Source: JAGWJU01 sp035533295
Lineage (GTDB): Bacteria > Elusimicrobiota > Elusimicrobia > UBA1565 > UBA9628
Direction of reading: 5' to 3'
Assembly: GCA_035533295.1 (NCBI GenBank)
Contig: DATLUA010000057.1
Coordinates: forward strand, 1-64,000
DNA: 64,000 nt
The notes beneath the pieces were generated by a model. It was given only the letters and a program-made list of their open reading frames with translations. It was not told the origin of the DNA and ran no database searches. Of the stretch, positions 17,798-25,907 are shown one piece after another (the stretch's first letter is position 1; each line of letters starts with the position of its first letter). Made by a program: the position numbers and the translations under genes.

Positions 17798-18495
17798 TCC
17801 TCGCGGCGGCCCATGATCTGCAGGATGTCCAGAAAGAGGTTGATGAAGTCGAGGTAGAGCGCCAAGGCGCCGGAGATGGCCTCCTTTGTCTCCATGTCCG
17901 TCCCTTCGTCGGAGGGGTTCAACATCCCCTTAATCTTCTGCGTGTCGTAGGCGGTCAGGCCCGTGAAGATGAGCACGCCGGCGTAGGTCGTGATCCAATA
18001 GACCGTGGAGTTGCGGAAGAACAGGTTCGCGAACGAGGCGATGACCAGGCCGATGAGCGCCATGAAGAGGATATTGCCCAGCGAGGTGAGGTCGGTCTTG
18101 GTCATCCAGCCGTAGAGGCTCATCGCCGCGAAGGTCCCGGCCGTCACGAAGAAGGCGCTGGCGATGGACGACTGGGTGTAGACCAGGAAAATCGAGGACA
18201 GGGTCACGCCGTTTAGGGCCGCGTAGCCCAAAAAAACAAAAGACGCCGTGGCCGAGGACATGCGCCGCACGAAGGCGGCTAAGCCGAAGACCGCGAGCAG
18301 CTCGACGGCCATGAGTCCGTAGAAAAGGATGGGCTGGGCGGCCAGGGCGCGGATGCTCGCCGGATGCGCGGCCATGTAGAGGGCCACGCCGCCGGTCAGC
18401 GCCAAGCCGCCCGTCATCCAGCGGTAGACCTTGACGATGAAGGACCGTTCCTCCGCCTGGTCCGCGGAAAGGGGATAGCCGCCGGCGTCCATCAT
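17794..18495 (-). CDS. Bax inhibitor-1 (YbhL/YccA) family membrane protein
   Basis: A 233-residue protein with seven hydrophobic segments and the BI-1 family features: GLTAYDTQKIKGM near residue 180 and a conserved Asp in the last helix (ALYLDFINLFLDILQ). Bacterial relatives act as pH-sensitive calcium leak channels (BsYetJ) or interact with FtsH. It is preceded by the FIST gene with a four-base overlap (ATGA), so the two form an operon. Confidence 0.9.
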   Translation of the reverse strand: MMDAGGYPLSADQAEERSFIVKVYRWMTGGLALTGGVALYMAAHPASIRALAAQPILFYGLMAVELLAVFGLAAFVRRMSSATASFVFLGYAALNGVTLSSIFLVYTQSSIASAFFVTAGTFAAMSLYGWMTKTDLTSLGNILFMALIGLVIASFANLFFRNSTVYWITTYAGVLIFTGLTAYDTQKIKGMLNPSDEGTDMETKEAISGALALYLDFINLFLDILQIMGRRED

Positions 18496-19700
18496 CGGAA
18501 TATCGCCAGGCTCGAGGTGTAGCCGTGGACGTAGTTTTTTCCGGCCACGGACCCGAACTCGCCGTTGGCGAAGAACCCGGCCACGGGCAGCGGGCCGCGC
18601 AGGGATTGCAGGAGTCCGATGTCGTGGTCGGGCCGACCGTAGAGCCCGCGGCCGCGGCCGCAGCAGCTCACCAGCAGCGCGCCCCGTGCCGCCGCCGGAC
18701 GACCGGCCGCTGGATTTTTGAGTAAGGCTTCCAAGTCCTCGGCGGAGGTCTTGGCGTCGCGCAACTGGAACTGCAGGGTCTGGCCCGGACGCAACTCTGC
18801 GCCTACCATCAAAGCGCCCTGCGCCGGGTCGGAGCCCATGAGATTGCGGATCAAAAAATCGCCGCGTTTGAACGTGGATTGGTATTCGTTCATGACCAGC
18901 CCCGCCAGCAGCGAGTGCCGCGCGAGCGCTCGGTCCACAGGGGAGAGATTCTCGATAGTTTCCAGCAGAACCTTTACGGCTGGGCGGCTGGCCAAAGAAT
19001 AAAGCATATGCCCTTCGGCCTTGGTGATGATGAAGGGTTCGCCGATGGGCCGGCAGCCCTGCGAGACTACGGTCTCAATCTCAAGGTCGCCGGAGAGCGC
19101 CAGGCCGCAGGCCGTCGCGGGCTCCACCGCACCGCCCAGCGAGAGCCAGCTCTCCCGTCCCACCGCTGGACCGCTGGCCATGCCGCCAACCACCGGGCGT
19201 CCGGGATAACCCGCGTTGAAAAGCCCCAGGAGTTTGTCCGCGTCGCAGCTCATGGGATCGGCCAGGCAGAGGAAGCTCGGCTTATCCGTGGGATAGATAT
19301 CCAGGAGCTGAACCATACCCGCGCCGGAGTTCAAAGAGGCAATCTCGGCCTCGGAAAGAGAAAATGGGGAAATCTTGACGCCCGGCAGGCTCATGGCCAA
19401 AAGAGAGAGCGCCGGCCCCATTTCGATTTCGTGGTTCTGCCCGATGACGCCGCTGGCGTTGCAGCCGAGCAGGACCGGCGCGCCCAACTCCTTGGAGAAC
19501 AGGGACGAAAGCTCCGCGGCGTCCGCGTCGGGGTAGGGTTCAGACATGAAGAACAGAGCCGCGTCGCAGGAGCGACCCATCAAATCCGCCTTGGCCTTAG
19601 TCGCCGTCTCGCGCGCGGCTTGCCGCCAATCCTTGTTCCTTGAGAGGGCGGAAGAGAAAATTTTTTCCTTTTGAGCGATGGAGGCGCTTGTCTTCGTCAT
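18492..19700 (-). CDS. FIST domain signal-sensing protein
   Basis: A 402-residue soluble protein with FIST_N (about 45-230) and FIST_C (about 235-385) domains, recognised by LLGCNASGVIG, PVVGGMASG, the C-terminal CCGRG and GFFANGEFG motifs. FIST domains are predicted to bind small ligands such as amino acids and usually sit with signalling proteins; here the partner is a BI-1 membrane protein. ATG 19700 has no Shine-Dalgarno sequence but a TAGAAT hexamer ends six bases upstream, pointing to a leaderless transcript. Confidence 0.85.
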   Translation of the reverse strand: MTKTSASIAQKEKIFSSALSRNKDWRQAARETATKAKADLMGRSCDAALFFMSEPYPDADAAELSSLFSKELGAPVLLGCNASGVIGQNHEIEMGPALSLLAMSLPGVKISPFSLSEAEIASLNSGAGMVQLLDIYPTDKPSFLCLADPMSCDADKLLGLFNAGYPGRPVVGGMASGPAVGRESWLSLGGAVEPATACGLALSGDLEIETVVSQGCRPIGEPFIITKAEGHMLYSLASRPAVKVLLETIENLSPVDRALARHSLLAGLVMNEYQSTFKRGDFLIRNLMGSDPAQGALMVGAELRPGQTLQFQLRDAKTSAEDLEALLKNPAAGRPAAARGALLVSCCGRGRGLYGRPDHDIGLLQSLRGPLPVAGFFANGEFGSVAGKNYVHGYTSSLAIFR

Positions 19701-19792
19701 GGCCTGATTCTACAATCATCTGAAATATTTTGGAAGAGCCCTCATCGCGGCAAGCGGGCGAAGCCGTCTGTTTGATCTGATAGGATATCCAT

Positions 19793-20263
19793 GTGAAAAC
19801 CAAGCGCCCGCGCTGCATCGCCGGCATTAAGGACGTCAAGTCCGAGCGCTACGTTGGGCCTGGGATCGCCGGAAAGTCCTGGAACCTCGGCCGCGCTGCG
19901 GGGGCCGGGCGTTTGGGCGTCGACGTTACGGAAATTTCTCCGAGCTCGAATTCCTCGCGGTTTCATTGCCACGGCCGCAAGGAAGAGTTTTTCTTCGTGC
20001 TTTCGGGGCGCTGCCGTCTGCGTCTTGGCCGCGGCGAGCATGAGCTGGGCGCCGGCGACGCGGTCAGCCGGCCGGCGGGCACCGGCGTCTGCCACCAATT
20101 CCGCAATCCTTATAAAAAGCCATGCCGCATCCTGATGGTGGGCGTGCAGACCGGCTCGGGAATTTCAGACCGGGTGGAGTACCCGGAAAGCGGTGAAACG
20201 CTCATCGTGCGCGCCGACGGCCGGCGCGGAATTTTTCGCCGCCGCGCGCGCGGCGGGAATTGA
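19793..20263 (+). CDS. Cupin domain protein
   Basis: A 156-residue single-domain cupin. Motif 1 is HCHGRKEEFFFVLSGRC (residues 58-74) and motif 2 is around GAGDAVSRPAGTGVCHQF (86-103), giving the usual His/Glu metal ligands. The start is GTG 19793: the ATG two bases upstream runs directly into TGA. A TAGGAT hexamer six bases before the GTG suggests a leaderless mRNA. It ends three codons before the amidase ATG, in the same operon. Such cupins bind metals or sugars; no specific role can be assigned. Confidence 0.75.
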   Translation: MKTKRPRCIAGIKDVKSERYVGPGIAGKSWNLGRAAGAGRLGVDVTEISPSSNSSRFHCHGRKEEFFFVLSGRCRLRLGRGEHELGAGDAVSRPAGTGVCHQFRNPYKKPCRILMVGVQTGSGISDRVEYPESGETLIVRADGRRGIFRRRARGGN

Positions 20264-20271
20264 ATTTCAGC

Positions 20272-21072
20272 ATGGCCGAACTTTCCAAGGATATCCGGCG
20301 GCCGCTCAAGCTGGCGCTTATCCAGATGCGCGTCGGAGATGAGGACAAGGCCGAGCGCCTCGCGCGCGCGGAGTGCCTGCTGGGCCAAGCCGCCGGAGCG
20401 GACTTGGTGCTGCTGCCGGAGCTTTGGAACGTGGGTTATTTCGCCTTCGAGCGCTACGCGCTTGACGCCGAACCGATGGACGGGCCGACGGTGCGCGCTA
20501 TGCGCGCCAAGGCCGCGGAGCTAAAGGCTTTCGTCATGATGGGAAGCTTTCTGGAGAAAAGCGCCGAGGGCCTGCGCAACACCTCGGTGCTTATCACCCC
20601 GCGCGGAGAAATCGCCGCCCGCTACCGCAAAATCCACCTCTTCGGCTACGGCTCCGAGGAGCGCCGCCTGCTCGCCCCAGGCCAAGACGTCGTTTCAGCC
20701 GCGGTCGAGCGGGGGACTTTCGGGCTCTCGACCTGTTTTGACCTGCGCTTTCCCGAACTCTACCGGGGGCTTCTGGACGCCGGCGCCGAGATGTTCTTGG
20801 TTTCTTCCGCTTGGCCGCACCCGCGGCTGGAGCCTTGGCGCGTCTTGACGCGCGCCCGCGCCATCGAGAACCAGTGCTTTCTCGCCGCGGCCAACTGCAC
20901 CGGAACCAACCGCGGCAGCCGCTACTGCGGCCGCAGCGTCGTGATCAATCCCTACGGCGAAGTTTTAGCCGAGGCCGGCGAAGGGGAGACCATCCTTAAA
21001 GCGGACATCGATTTAGGCGACGTGGCCCGCGCGCGGGCCGAGTTTCCCGCCGTCCGCTCGCGCGTCCTTTAA
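20272..21072 (+). CDS. Nitrilase-superfamily carbon-nitrogen hydrolase
   Basis: A 266-residue amidase of the omega-amidase/Nit2 type. The catalytic triad is visible as Glu50 (LLPELWN), Lys120 (YRKIHLF) and Cys155 (STCFDLRFPELYR). These enzymes hydrolyse omega-amides such as alpha-ketoglutaramate or deaminated glutathione. ATG 20272 was preferred; a TTG four codons upstream is also in frame. It follows the cupin gene closely and converges on the pseudouridine synthase gene with a four-base overlap. Confidence 0.88.
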   Translation: MAELSKDIRRPLKLALIQMRVGDEDKAERLARAECLLGQAAGADLVLLPELWNVGYFAFERYALDAEPMDGPTVRAMRAKAAELKAFVMMGSFLEKSAEGLRNTSVLITPRGEIAARYRKIHLFGYGSEERRLLAPGQDVVSAAVERGTFGLSTCFDLRFPELYRGLLDAGAEMFLVSSAWPHPRLEPWRVLTRARAIENQCFLAAANCTGTNRGSRYCGRSVVINPYGEVLAEAGEGETILKADIDLGDVARARAEFPAVRSRVL

Positions 21073-21617
21073 AACTGTGGCGCGGTCTGCGCCGCGCGCC
21101 AGCCTCCCGGCTTGAGCGCTCCCAGCTTGAAAGGCCCATGGCTCGCGCGCACCAGGCGCAGCGTGGGGTGTCCCGCGGCGGCCGTCATGCGGCGGACTTG
21201 CCGGTTGCGGCCCTCCTGAAGAGTGATTTCAAGCCATGCAGTCGGGACATTCTTGCGATAACGCACGGGCGGCGCGCGCGGCGGCAACGGCGGTTCCTTG
21301 TCCATGAGCCTCGCTTGGCAGGGCTTGGTCGGGCCGTCTTTCAAGATGAGGCCGCGGCGGATATTAGCCAGGGTCTTAGCGTCCGGAATCCGCTCGACCT
21401 GCGCCCAATAGGTGCGAGCGACCGCAAAGCGTGGTTCGCAGAGGCGGCTTTGCAGCCGGCCGTCGTCGCTGAGGACCAGGAGCCCTTCGCTGTCGTGATC
21501 GAGCCGGCCGCAGGGGTAGACGCCCCTGGGCAGACCGAACGCGGATAGGGTTTTTTTGCCCGCCAGCGGCGTGAATTGGGAAACGACGCCGTAAGGTTTG
21601 TGGAAGACGATGATCAC
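21069..21617 (-). CDS. RsuA/RluE-type pseudouridine synthase
   Basis: A 182-residue RNA-modifying enzyme. The catalytic Asp40 lies in CGRLDHDSEG and the family motif LQEGRNRQVRRM is near residue 135. There is no N-terminal S4 domain, as in RluE, which modifies 23S rRNA (U2457 in E. coli); the target here is not proven. The start codon is GTG at 21617 with GGAAGGA upstream. Confidence 0.85.
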   Translation of the reverse strand: MIIVFHKPYGVVSQFTPLAGKKTLSAFGLPRGVYPCGRLDHDSEGLLVLSDDGRLQSRLCEPRFAVARTYWAQVERIPDAKTLANIRRGLILKDGPTKPCQARLMDKEPPLPPRAPPVRYRKNVPTAWLEITLQEGRNRQVRRMTAAAGHPTLRLVRASHGPFKLGALKPGGWRAAQTAPQF

Positions 21618-21648
21618 GGAAAAAAGTTCCTTCCGTGAGTTCGCGGGT

Positions 21649-22119
21649 TCAGGCGTCGCTTTTGGGCTGCGGAGCGGCTTCTTCGGCCTGGGGCGCGGTG
21701 TCTTCTTCCGGGAAATACTCGGCCTGGGCGCGCCAGCGCACCTCGCAGCCGCAGGTCTGCCCCGCTCCGGTGTAGAGCGGCAGCACGCACGCGAGGCGGT
21801 CTTCCGCGGATTCGGTTCGCGTATCGAACATGGCCGAAAGCTTTTCGGTCATGTCGAGGGAGCCGCGTCCGCAACGTCCCGGGCAGGGCACGGAGAGAGA
21901 CGGCGCTTGGTTGGGTTCCATGGACAAATCCTGTTCGTCGATGAGGTGCTCGTGGTCCACGAAAGTGAGATGGAGGCTCAAATGCTTGACGGCGGGAAAT
22001 TTGGCGCTTAAAGTCCCGGCCATGCGCTCGGCTCTTTTGGCTTGTTCGGTGCGGATGACTTTCTGCTCGTTCTTGTTTGGCCCGTGGTGAATCCTGCGTT
22101 TTTTGAAATAACCTGCCAT
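21649..22119 (-). CDS. Conserved-looking hypothetical protein with Cys pairs
   Basis: A 156-residue hydrophilic protein with a basic N-terminus (MAGYFKKRRIHHGPNK), a central CPGRCGRG and a later CGCEVRW, and an acidic/Pro-rich tail. Four Cys residues in two close pairs could bind a metal. I do not recognise a family. The start is well supported by AGGAGGT seven bases upstream. A longer overlapping frame (21614-22225) has Arg-rich shadow composition and was not used. Confidence 0.6.
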   Translation of the reverse strand: MAGYFKKRRIHHGPNKNEQKVIRTEQAKRAERMAGTLSAKFPAVKHLSLHLTFVDHEHLIDEQDLSMEPNQAPSLSVPCPGRCGRGSLDMTEKLSAMFDTRTESAEDRLACVLPLYTGAGQTCGCEVRWRAQAEYFPEEDTAPQAEEAAPQPKSDA

Positions 22120-22178
22120 TAAGACCTCCTGCGGCTCCGGGGGGACTATCTGCTGCGGCGGAGAAGCGGCTTAGTATA

Positions 22179-22850
22179 TCAGTTTCCAGCCCGCAGGCGC
22201 GCGAGCAGGCGCGAAAAATCTTCATCCGGCTCGGCGCGAAAAATCATCGGAGCGGCCTCTCGCGGCGCCGCGGTCGGCGCGGGCAGACTAAGCTCCAAAG
22301 CATGGAGCATCAGGCGGGGAAAGCCTCCCACCGGCCGCGGCGGCTTCCCGTAGAGCGGATCGCCCAGGATGGGGCAGCCGGTGCTGAAAAAATGCGCGCG
22401 TAATTGGTGGTGCCGTCCGGTCATGGGACAGGCCTCGACCAAAGCCGCGCGCGGGAAGCGTTCGAGAGTTCGATAGCGCGTGAGGCTGGCTTTGCCGCCG
22501 GCCGCGGCGCCCATGCGGCCCGAGCCGAAAAGGCGCAGGGGCTTCTCGATTACTCCGGCGTCCTCCGGCCTGCCCGCCACCGCGGCCCAATACGTCTTGC
22601 TCGCGCGGCGCGACTCGAAGTCCTGGCAGAGCCGGCGGTGGGCCGGGGCGTTCTTGGCGAAGACCACCACGCCGCTGGCCTCGCGGTCGATGCGGTGCAC
22701 CACGAATATTTTGCCGCCGCCGCGCCGCCGCGCCTGCAGGCAGAGAGGTTCTTCGATAAGTCCGCGGCCGGGAATGACAGCTTGCCCGGCGGGCTTGCAG
22801 ACGGCCAGGACGTCGCCGTCTTCGAAGACGATGCGCAGAGGGGGACTCAA
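22179..22850 (-). CDS. RluA-family pseudouridine synthase
   Basis: A 223-residue RNA pseudouridine synthase. The catalytic Asp55 is in HRIDREASG and the substrate motif MTGRHHQLRAH is near residue 142. There is no S4 domain, as in short RluA/TruC-type enzymes. It modifies rRNA or tRNA uridines; the exact site is unknown. It is preceded at 16 bases by a tiny membrane-protein gene and the dienelactone hydrolase gene, probably one operon. Confidence 0.87.
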   Translation of the reverse strand: MSPPLRIVFEDGDVLAVCKPAGQAVIPGRGLIEEPLCLQARRRGGGKIFVVHRIDREASGVVVFAKNAPAHRRLCQDFESRRASKTYWAAVAGRPEDAGVIEKPLRLFGSGRMGAAAGGKASLTRYRTLERFPRAALVEACPMTGRHHQLRAHFFSTGCPILGDPLYGKPPRPVGGFPRLMLHALELSLPAPTAAPREAAPMIFRAEPDEDFSRLLARLRAGN

Positions 22851-22866
22851 GAAGGAATGGGAGGGG

Positions 22867-22977
22867 TTAGGCGTGATCCCCGGAGCCGCCGCAAAGCTCG
22901 ATGCCGGCGACCGCGACCAAAATTGCCACGACGGCGCATATCAGCCCCACAAACGCCGCGAAATATTCCATTTTCAT
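22867..22977 (-). CDS. 36-residue single-pass membrane miniprotein
   Basis: This small gene starts with ATG 22977 and has an excellent AAGGAG ribosome binding site (22983-22988) overlapping the end of the dienelactone hydrolase gene. The product begins MKMEYFAAFVGLICAVVAIL, followed by VAVAG, one hydrophobic helix, and ends IELCGGSGDHA. It lies between two same-strand genes with short gaps. I know no family for it; support is the ribosome binding site, the clean hydrophobic pattern and operon position. Confidence 0.6.
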   Translation of the reverse strand: MKMEYFAAFVGLICAVVAILVAVAGIELCGGSGDHA

Positions 22978-22986
22978 ATACGCTCC

Positions 22987-23757
22987 TTATCCAACCTGGG
23001 TTGAGAGATTCGTCTTGAGGAAATTGAGAGCCAGCGGCCAGGCCAACTTGGAAGCTTCCTGGTTGTAGCTGGCGCGCTCATCGCAAAAAAATCCGTGGTC
23101 CGCGTAGGAGAACTCCACGCTGGCGAACTTCTTGCCGGCTTGGCCGAGCGCGTCGGCCACTTGACGGTGGTGATCGCGCGTGATGTGCTTGTCCTGGCCG
23201 CCCCAGAAAAACAGCAGCGGTCCCGAGACTTGGGGCGCGCGATCCAGGAGCCCGGGGTTGGAGATCATGGCCGTCTTGACGGGCGCGATGCCGCTGCCGT
23301 AGAACGACACCGTCGCGCGCAGGGGACAGGACGACGCGGCCAGGAAGCTCGCGCGGCCGCCCATGCAAAAGCCGATGGCGCCGACGTGTCCGGACGCGAC
23401 GAGCGCGTTCTTGGACAAATACTCGTAGCCCGCTTTTACGTCGTCTTCTAAGCTCGTCTCGGTTACGGCGCGGACGTGGGGCATGACGGCGTTGAAATCG
23501 GAATAGGAGCCCTCGAAGCCGGGCGCAGTCCTGTGGAAGATCTCGGGCGCCAAGGTGAAAAATCCTTCCTGCGCCAGGCGTTCGGCCATCCCGCGGATAT
23601 AATGGTTGACGCCGAAGGCTTCCTGGAAAACAAGCAGGCCCGGGAAGGACCCGGCGCCCGCGGGCCGCGCGGCGTAGGCGCCCATGGACGTGCCGTCGGA
23701 GACCTTAAGCGCGACCGTTTCGGTTTTTATTTCGAAAGAGGTTTGCAGTTTAGTCAT
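22987..23757 (-). CDS. Dienelactone hydrolase family protein
   Basis: A 256-residue alpha/beta-hydrolase. The nucleophile is the Cys in GFCMGGRA (about residue 131), with Asp in WGGQDKHIT and His in YADHGFFCDERASY, matching the Cys-His-Asp triad of carboxymethylenebutenolidase. Relatives have broad esterase or lactonase roles, so a true dienelactone substrate is not implied. ATG 23757 was preferred over the adjacent GTG. A TAAAAT hexamer lies 15 bases upstream on the same strand. Confidence 0.87.
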   Translation of the reverse strand: MTKLQTSFEIKTETVALKVSDGTSMGAYAARPAGAGSFPGLLVFQEAFGVNHYIRGMAERLAQEGFFTLAPEIFHRTAPGFEGSYSDFNAVMPHVRAVTETSLEDDVKAGYEYLSKNALVASGHVGAIGFCMGGRASFLAASSCPLRATVSFYGSGIAPVKTAMISNPGLLDRAPQVSGPLLFFWGGQDKHITRDHHRQVADALGQAGKKFASVEFSYADHGFFCDERASYNQEASKLAWPLALNFLKTNLSTQVG

Positions 23758-23784
23758 CACGCGCTTGTTTGGATTTTACCAAAT

Positions 23785-24633
23785 TCAGCGCGGCCCGTTC
23801 ACGGGCCGGATATTCGCAGGCGAATTGGAGGGCCAATGCGAAAGAAGCAGAAAATTATGCGTCGCGCCCTGGATGTTGGCCTCCGTCTTGTAGGCCAGGA
23901 GGCCGTCCGAGAGCCAGCGAAGGATGCGGTGCTTCTTGCCCGCCCGATGGAGCAAGAGAGCCGCGGTCGTCACCAGCGCCTGCCCGACGATCATCGAGGT
24001 GATGACGCCCTTCTCGTTTTTGCTGCCGAACGAGGTGTAGAGGGGGTCCATTTCATAACCTCCCCGGCCCAGCACGGTCGCCGTGGTGTAGGCATCGAGG
24101 CCCGTCGCGGCCCAACTGGCGGGAAGAAGCGTTCGGTAGAAATAGTCGGGGCGGCCCTTGCGGACCCGCGGCTTGGGCGCGTCGGGCAAGGAAGGCGTGG
24201 GAGGGGCGATCAGCGAGCTTGAAACATTGAAGGATTTCTCCGGAGCCTCAAGCGTCGGCGTTTTGGGCGGTATGCCGACAGGCGCCGCGGCCTGGATCGG
24301 CGCGGCATCCTCAACTTCGGCGTCTACGGCGGAAGCATCGAAAAAGCCGTTGAGACTTGACGAAACTTTGGAGCCGCTTGCCCGGACCTTGGCCAGGGCG
24401 GCGTCCAGCTTTCGCAGGCGCGGCAGGGCTTGCGCGCGCGGCGGGCGTCCACCCTTCGCGGCGGCGCATTCGCCGTATTGTGGCGAACCCGCTGAGAACA
24501 TGACCGAACAGGAACATTGCGGCGAACGGCTTTGAGGATTCGAACACATGGAAGCCGCTGCGGCGGGAGGCGGCAAGATTGCAGCCGCCAATAAGGCGGC
24601 GGGAATCCAAGCGAACCTGCTTTTATGGTCCAT
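23785..24633 (-). CDS. Secreted or membrane protein of unknown function
   Basis: A 282-residue protein with an N-terminal signal peptide (ending PPAAAAS), a short Cys-rich part (MCSNPQSRSPQCSCS), a Pro/Ala-rich linker to about residue 160, and a C-terminal part with hydrophobic stretches (LLPASWAATGLDAYTTATVL; MIVGQALVTTAALLLH). The C-terminal domain pattern resembles small membrane proteins seen in proteobacterial and elusimicrobial genomes but I cannot name it. A TATCCT hexamer lies six bases before the ATG and no ribosome binding site is visible. Confidence 0.55.
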   Translation of the reverse strand: MDHKSRFAWIPAALLAAAILPPPAAAASMCSNPQSRSPQCSCSVMFSAGSPQYGECAAAKGGRPPRAQALPRLRKLDAALAKVRASGSKVSSSLNGFFDASAVDAEVEDAAPIQAAAPVGIPPKTPTLEAPEKSFNVSSSLIAPPTPSLPDAPKPRVRKGRPDYFYRTLLPASWAATGLDAYTTATVLGRGGYEMDPLYTSFGSKNEKGVITSMIVGQALVTTAALLLHRAGKKHRILRWLSDGLLAYKTEANIQGATHNFLLLSHWPSNSPANIRPVNGPR

Positions 24634-24793
24634 GCTTTAAGGATAGAGCGCTTTTAGTTTTTTAACAGGGGTCCAGCAGTCCCAAAACGGAGGGGCTAAA
24701 GACCCAGGTCGTGAAACTGGAGTCGAACGAGGCGAAATTGGTATAAGAAGACCAGGCGCCCGCCACGGCGCGCCGAACACGGAGGAATTTCAC
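24634..24793 (+). promoter_or_regulatory. Intergenic region upstream of alanine dehydrogenase
   Basis: A 160-base divergent gap. A TATAAG hexamer at 24742-24747 could be the -10 for ald, and GGAGG lies seven bases before the ald ATG. The segment 24665-24725 holds GGGGCTAAAGACCC and a CCAG...CTGG hairpin, which look structured. Part of it recalls the second half of GEMM-type riboswitches, but the first half is not recognisable, so I do not call a riboswitch. Confidence 0.35.
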
Positions 24794-25906
24794 ATGATCA
24801 TCGGAGTCCCCAAGGAAATCAAGAATCGCGAGCACCGCGTGGGTTTAGTGCCGGGCGGCGCCAAGGCTCTTATCGCTGACGGACACAAAATTTTGATTGA
24901 GAAAAATGCGGGCGTGGGTTCGGGCATCGCCGATGCGGAGTACAAGGATGCGGGCGCCAAAATCATTCCGGATAAGCAGGGCTTGTTCGATCAGGCCGAG
25001 ATGGTCATCAAGGTTAAGGAGCCGCTGGCCGAGGAGTTCGAGTATTTCCGCGAGGGCCAGGTTCTCTACACCTACCTGCATTTGGCCGCGGTGCCGGAGC
25101 TGGTGCGATTTTTGCAGAAGAAAAAAATCAAGGCCGTGGCCTACGAGACCATTCAGAAAGACGACGGCAGCCTGCCTCTGCTGACCCCCATGAGCGAGGT
25201 GGCGGGCAAGATGTCGGTGCAGCTGGGCGCGCAGTTCTTGGAGAAGCACTACGGCGGACGCGGCATCCTTTTGGGCGGCGTGCCGGGCACGGTGCGCGGC
25301 GTGGTCACCATCATCGGCGGCGGCGTGGTCGGCATTAACGCGGCCAAGATCGCGGTGGGCATGGGCGCGCGCGTCAACATCCTGGACGTCTCCGCGGCGC
25401 GGCTGGCTTACCTGGACGACGTCTTCGGCAACGCGGTCACCACGCTCATGAGCCACGAGGAGAACATCACAGCTTCGGTCATCGGAGCGGACTTGGTCGT
25501 GGGCGGGGTTTTGATTCCCGGCGCCAAGGCTCCCAAGCTCGTCACCGAGGCCATGGTCAAGAAAATGCGCCCGGGTTCGGTCGTCGTGGACGTGGCCGTG
25601 GATCAGGGCGGCTGCATCGAGACCTGCGAGGTGACTAGTCACGACAAGCCCGTCGTGGTCAAGCACGGCGTTTTGCATTACGCGGTGCCCAATATTCCCG
25701 GCGCGGTGCCCTACACCTCGACCTATGCGCTGACCAACGTCACCTTGAAATACGCGCGCGACATCGCCAAACTGGGCTTGGAGACCGCCATTCGGCGCGA
25801 TCAAGCCTTGGCGCGCGGCGTCAACATCTACGGCGGCAGCATCACCTGCGACGCGGTGGGCAAGGCCCTAGGCGAAAAGACCAAGGAACTGGCGGCGCTG
25901 CTCTAA
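24794..25906 (+). CDS. ald: Alanine dehydrogenase
   Basis: The 370-residue NAD-dependent alanine dehydrogenase interconverts L-alanine with pyruvate and ammonia. Catalytic Lys75 (VIKVKEP) and His96 (YLHLAA) are in place; the NAD-binding glycine motif is IGGGVVGINAAK near residue 175. The length is that of the family. Start ATG 24794 has GGAGG upstream. It stands alone and converges on the zinc-ribbon protein gene with one base between stops. Confidence 0.95.
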   Translation: MIIGVPKEIKNREHRVGLVPGGAKALIADGHKILIEKNAGVGSGIADAEYKDAGAKIIPDKQGLFDQAEMVIKVKEPLAEEFEYFREGQVLYTYLHLAAVPELVRFLQKKKIKAVAYETIQKDDGSLPLLTPMSEVAGKMSVQLGAQFLEKHYGGRGILLGGVPGTVRGVVTIIGGGVVGINAAKIAVGMGARVNILDVSAARLAYLDDVFGNAVTTLMSHEENITASVIGADLVVGGVLIPGAKAPKLVTEAMVKKMRPGSVVVDVAVDQGGCIETCEVTSHDKPVVVKHGVLHYAVPNIPGAVPYTSTYALTNVTLKYARDIAKLGLETAIRRDQALARGVNIYGGSITCDAVGKALGEKTKELAALL

Positions 25907-25907
25907 A

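Noticed and set aside
21614..22225. Minus-strand 203-codon frame
   Set aside because: Arg-rich shadow of the 21649-22119 gene, which has a strong ribosome binding site and balanced composition.
24665..24725. GEMM (cyclic dinucleotide) riboswitch
   Set aside because: Only a short part resembles the consensus; the first helix and GCAAA motif cannot be found.
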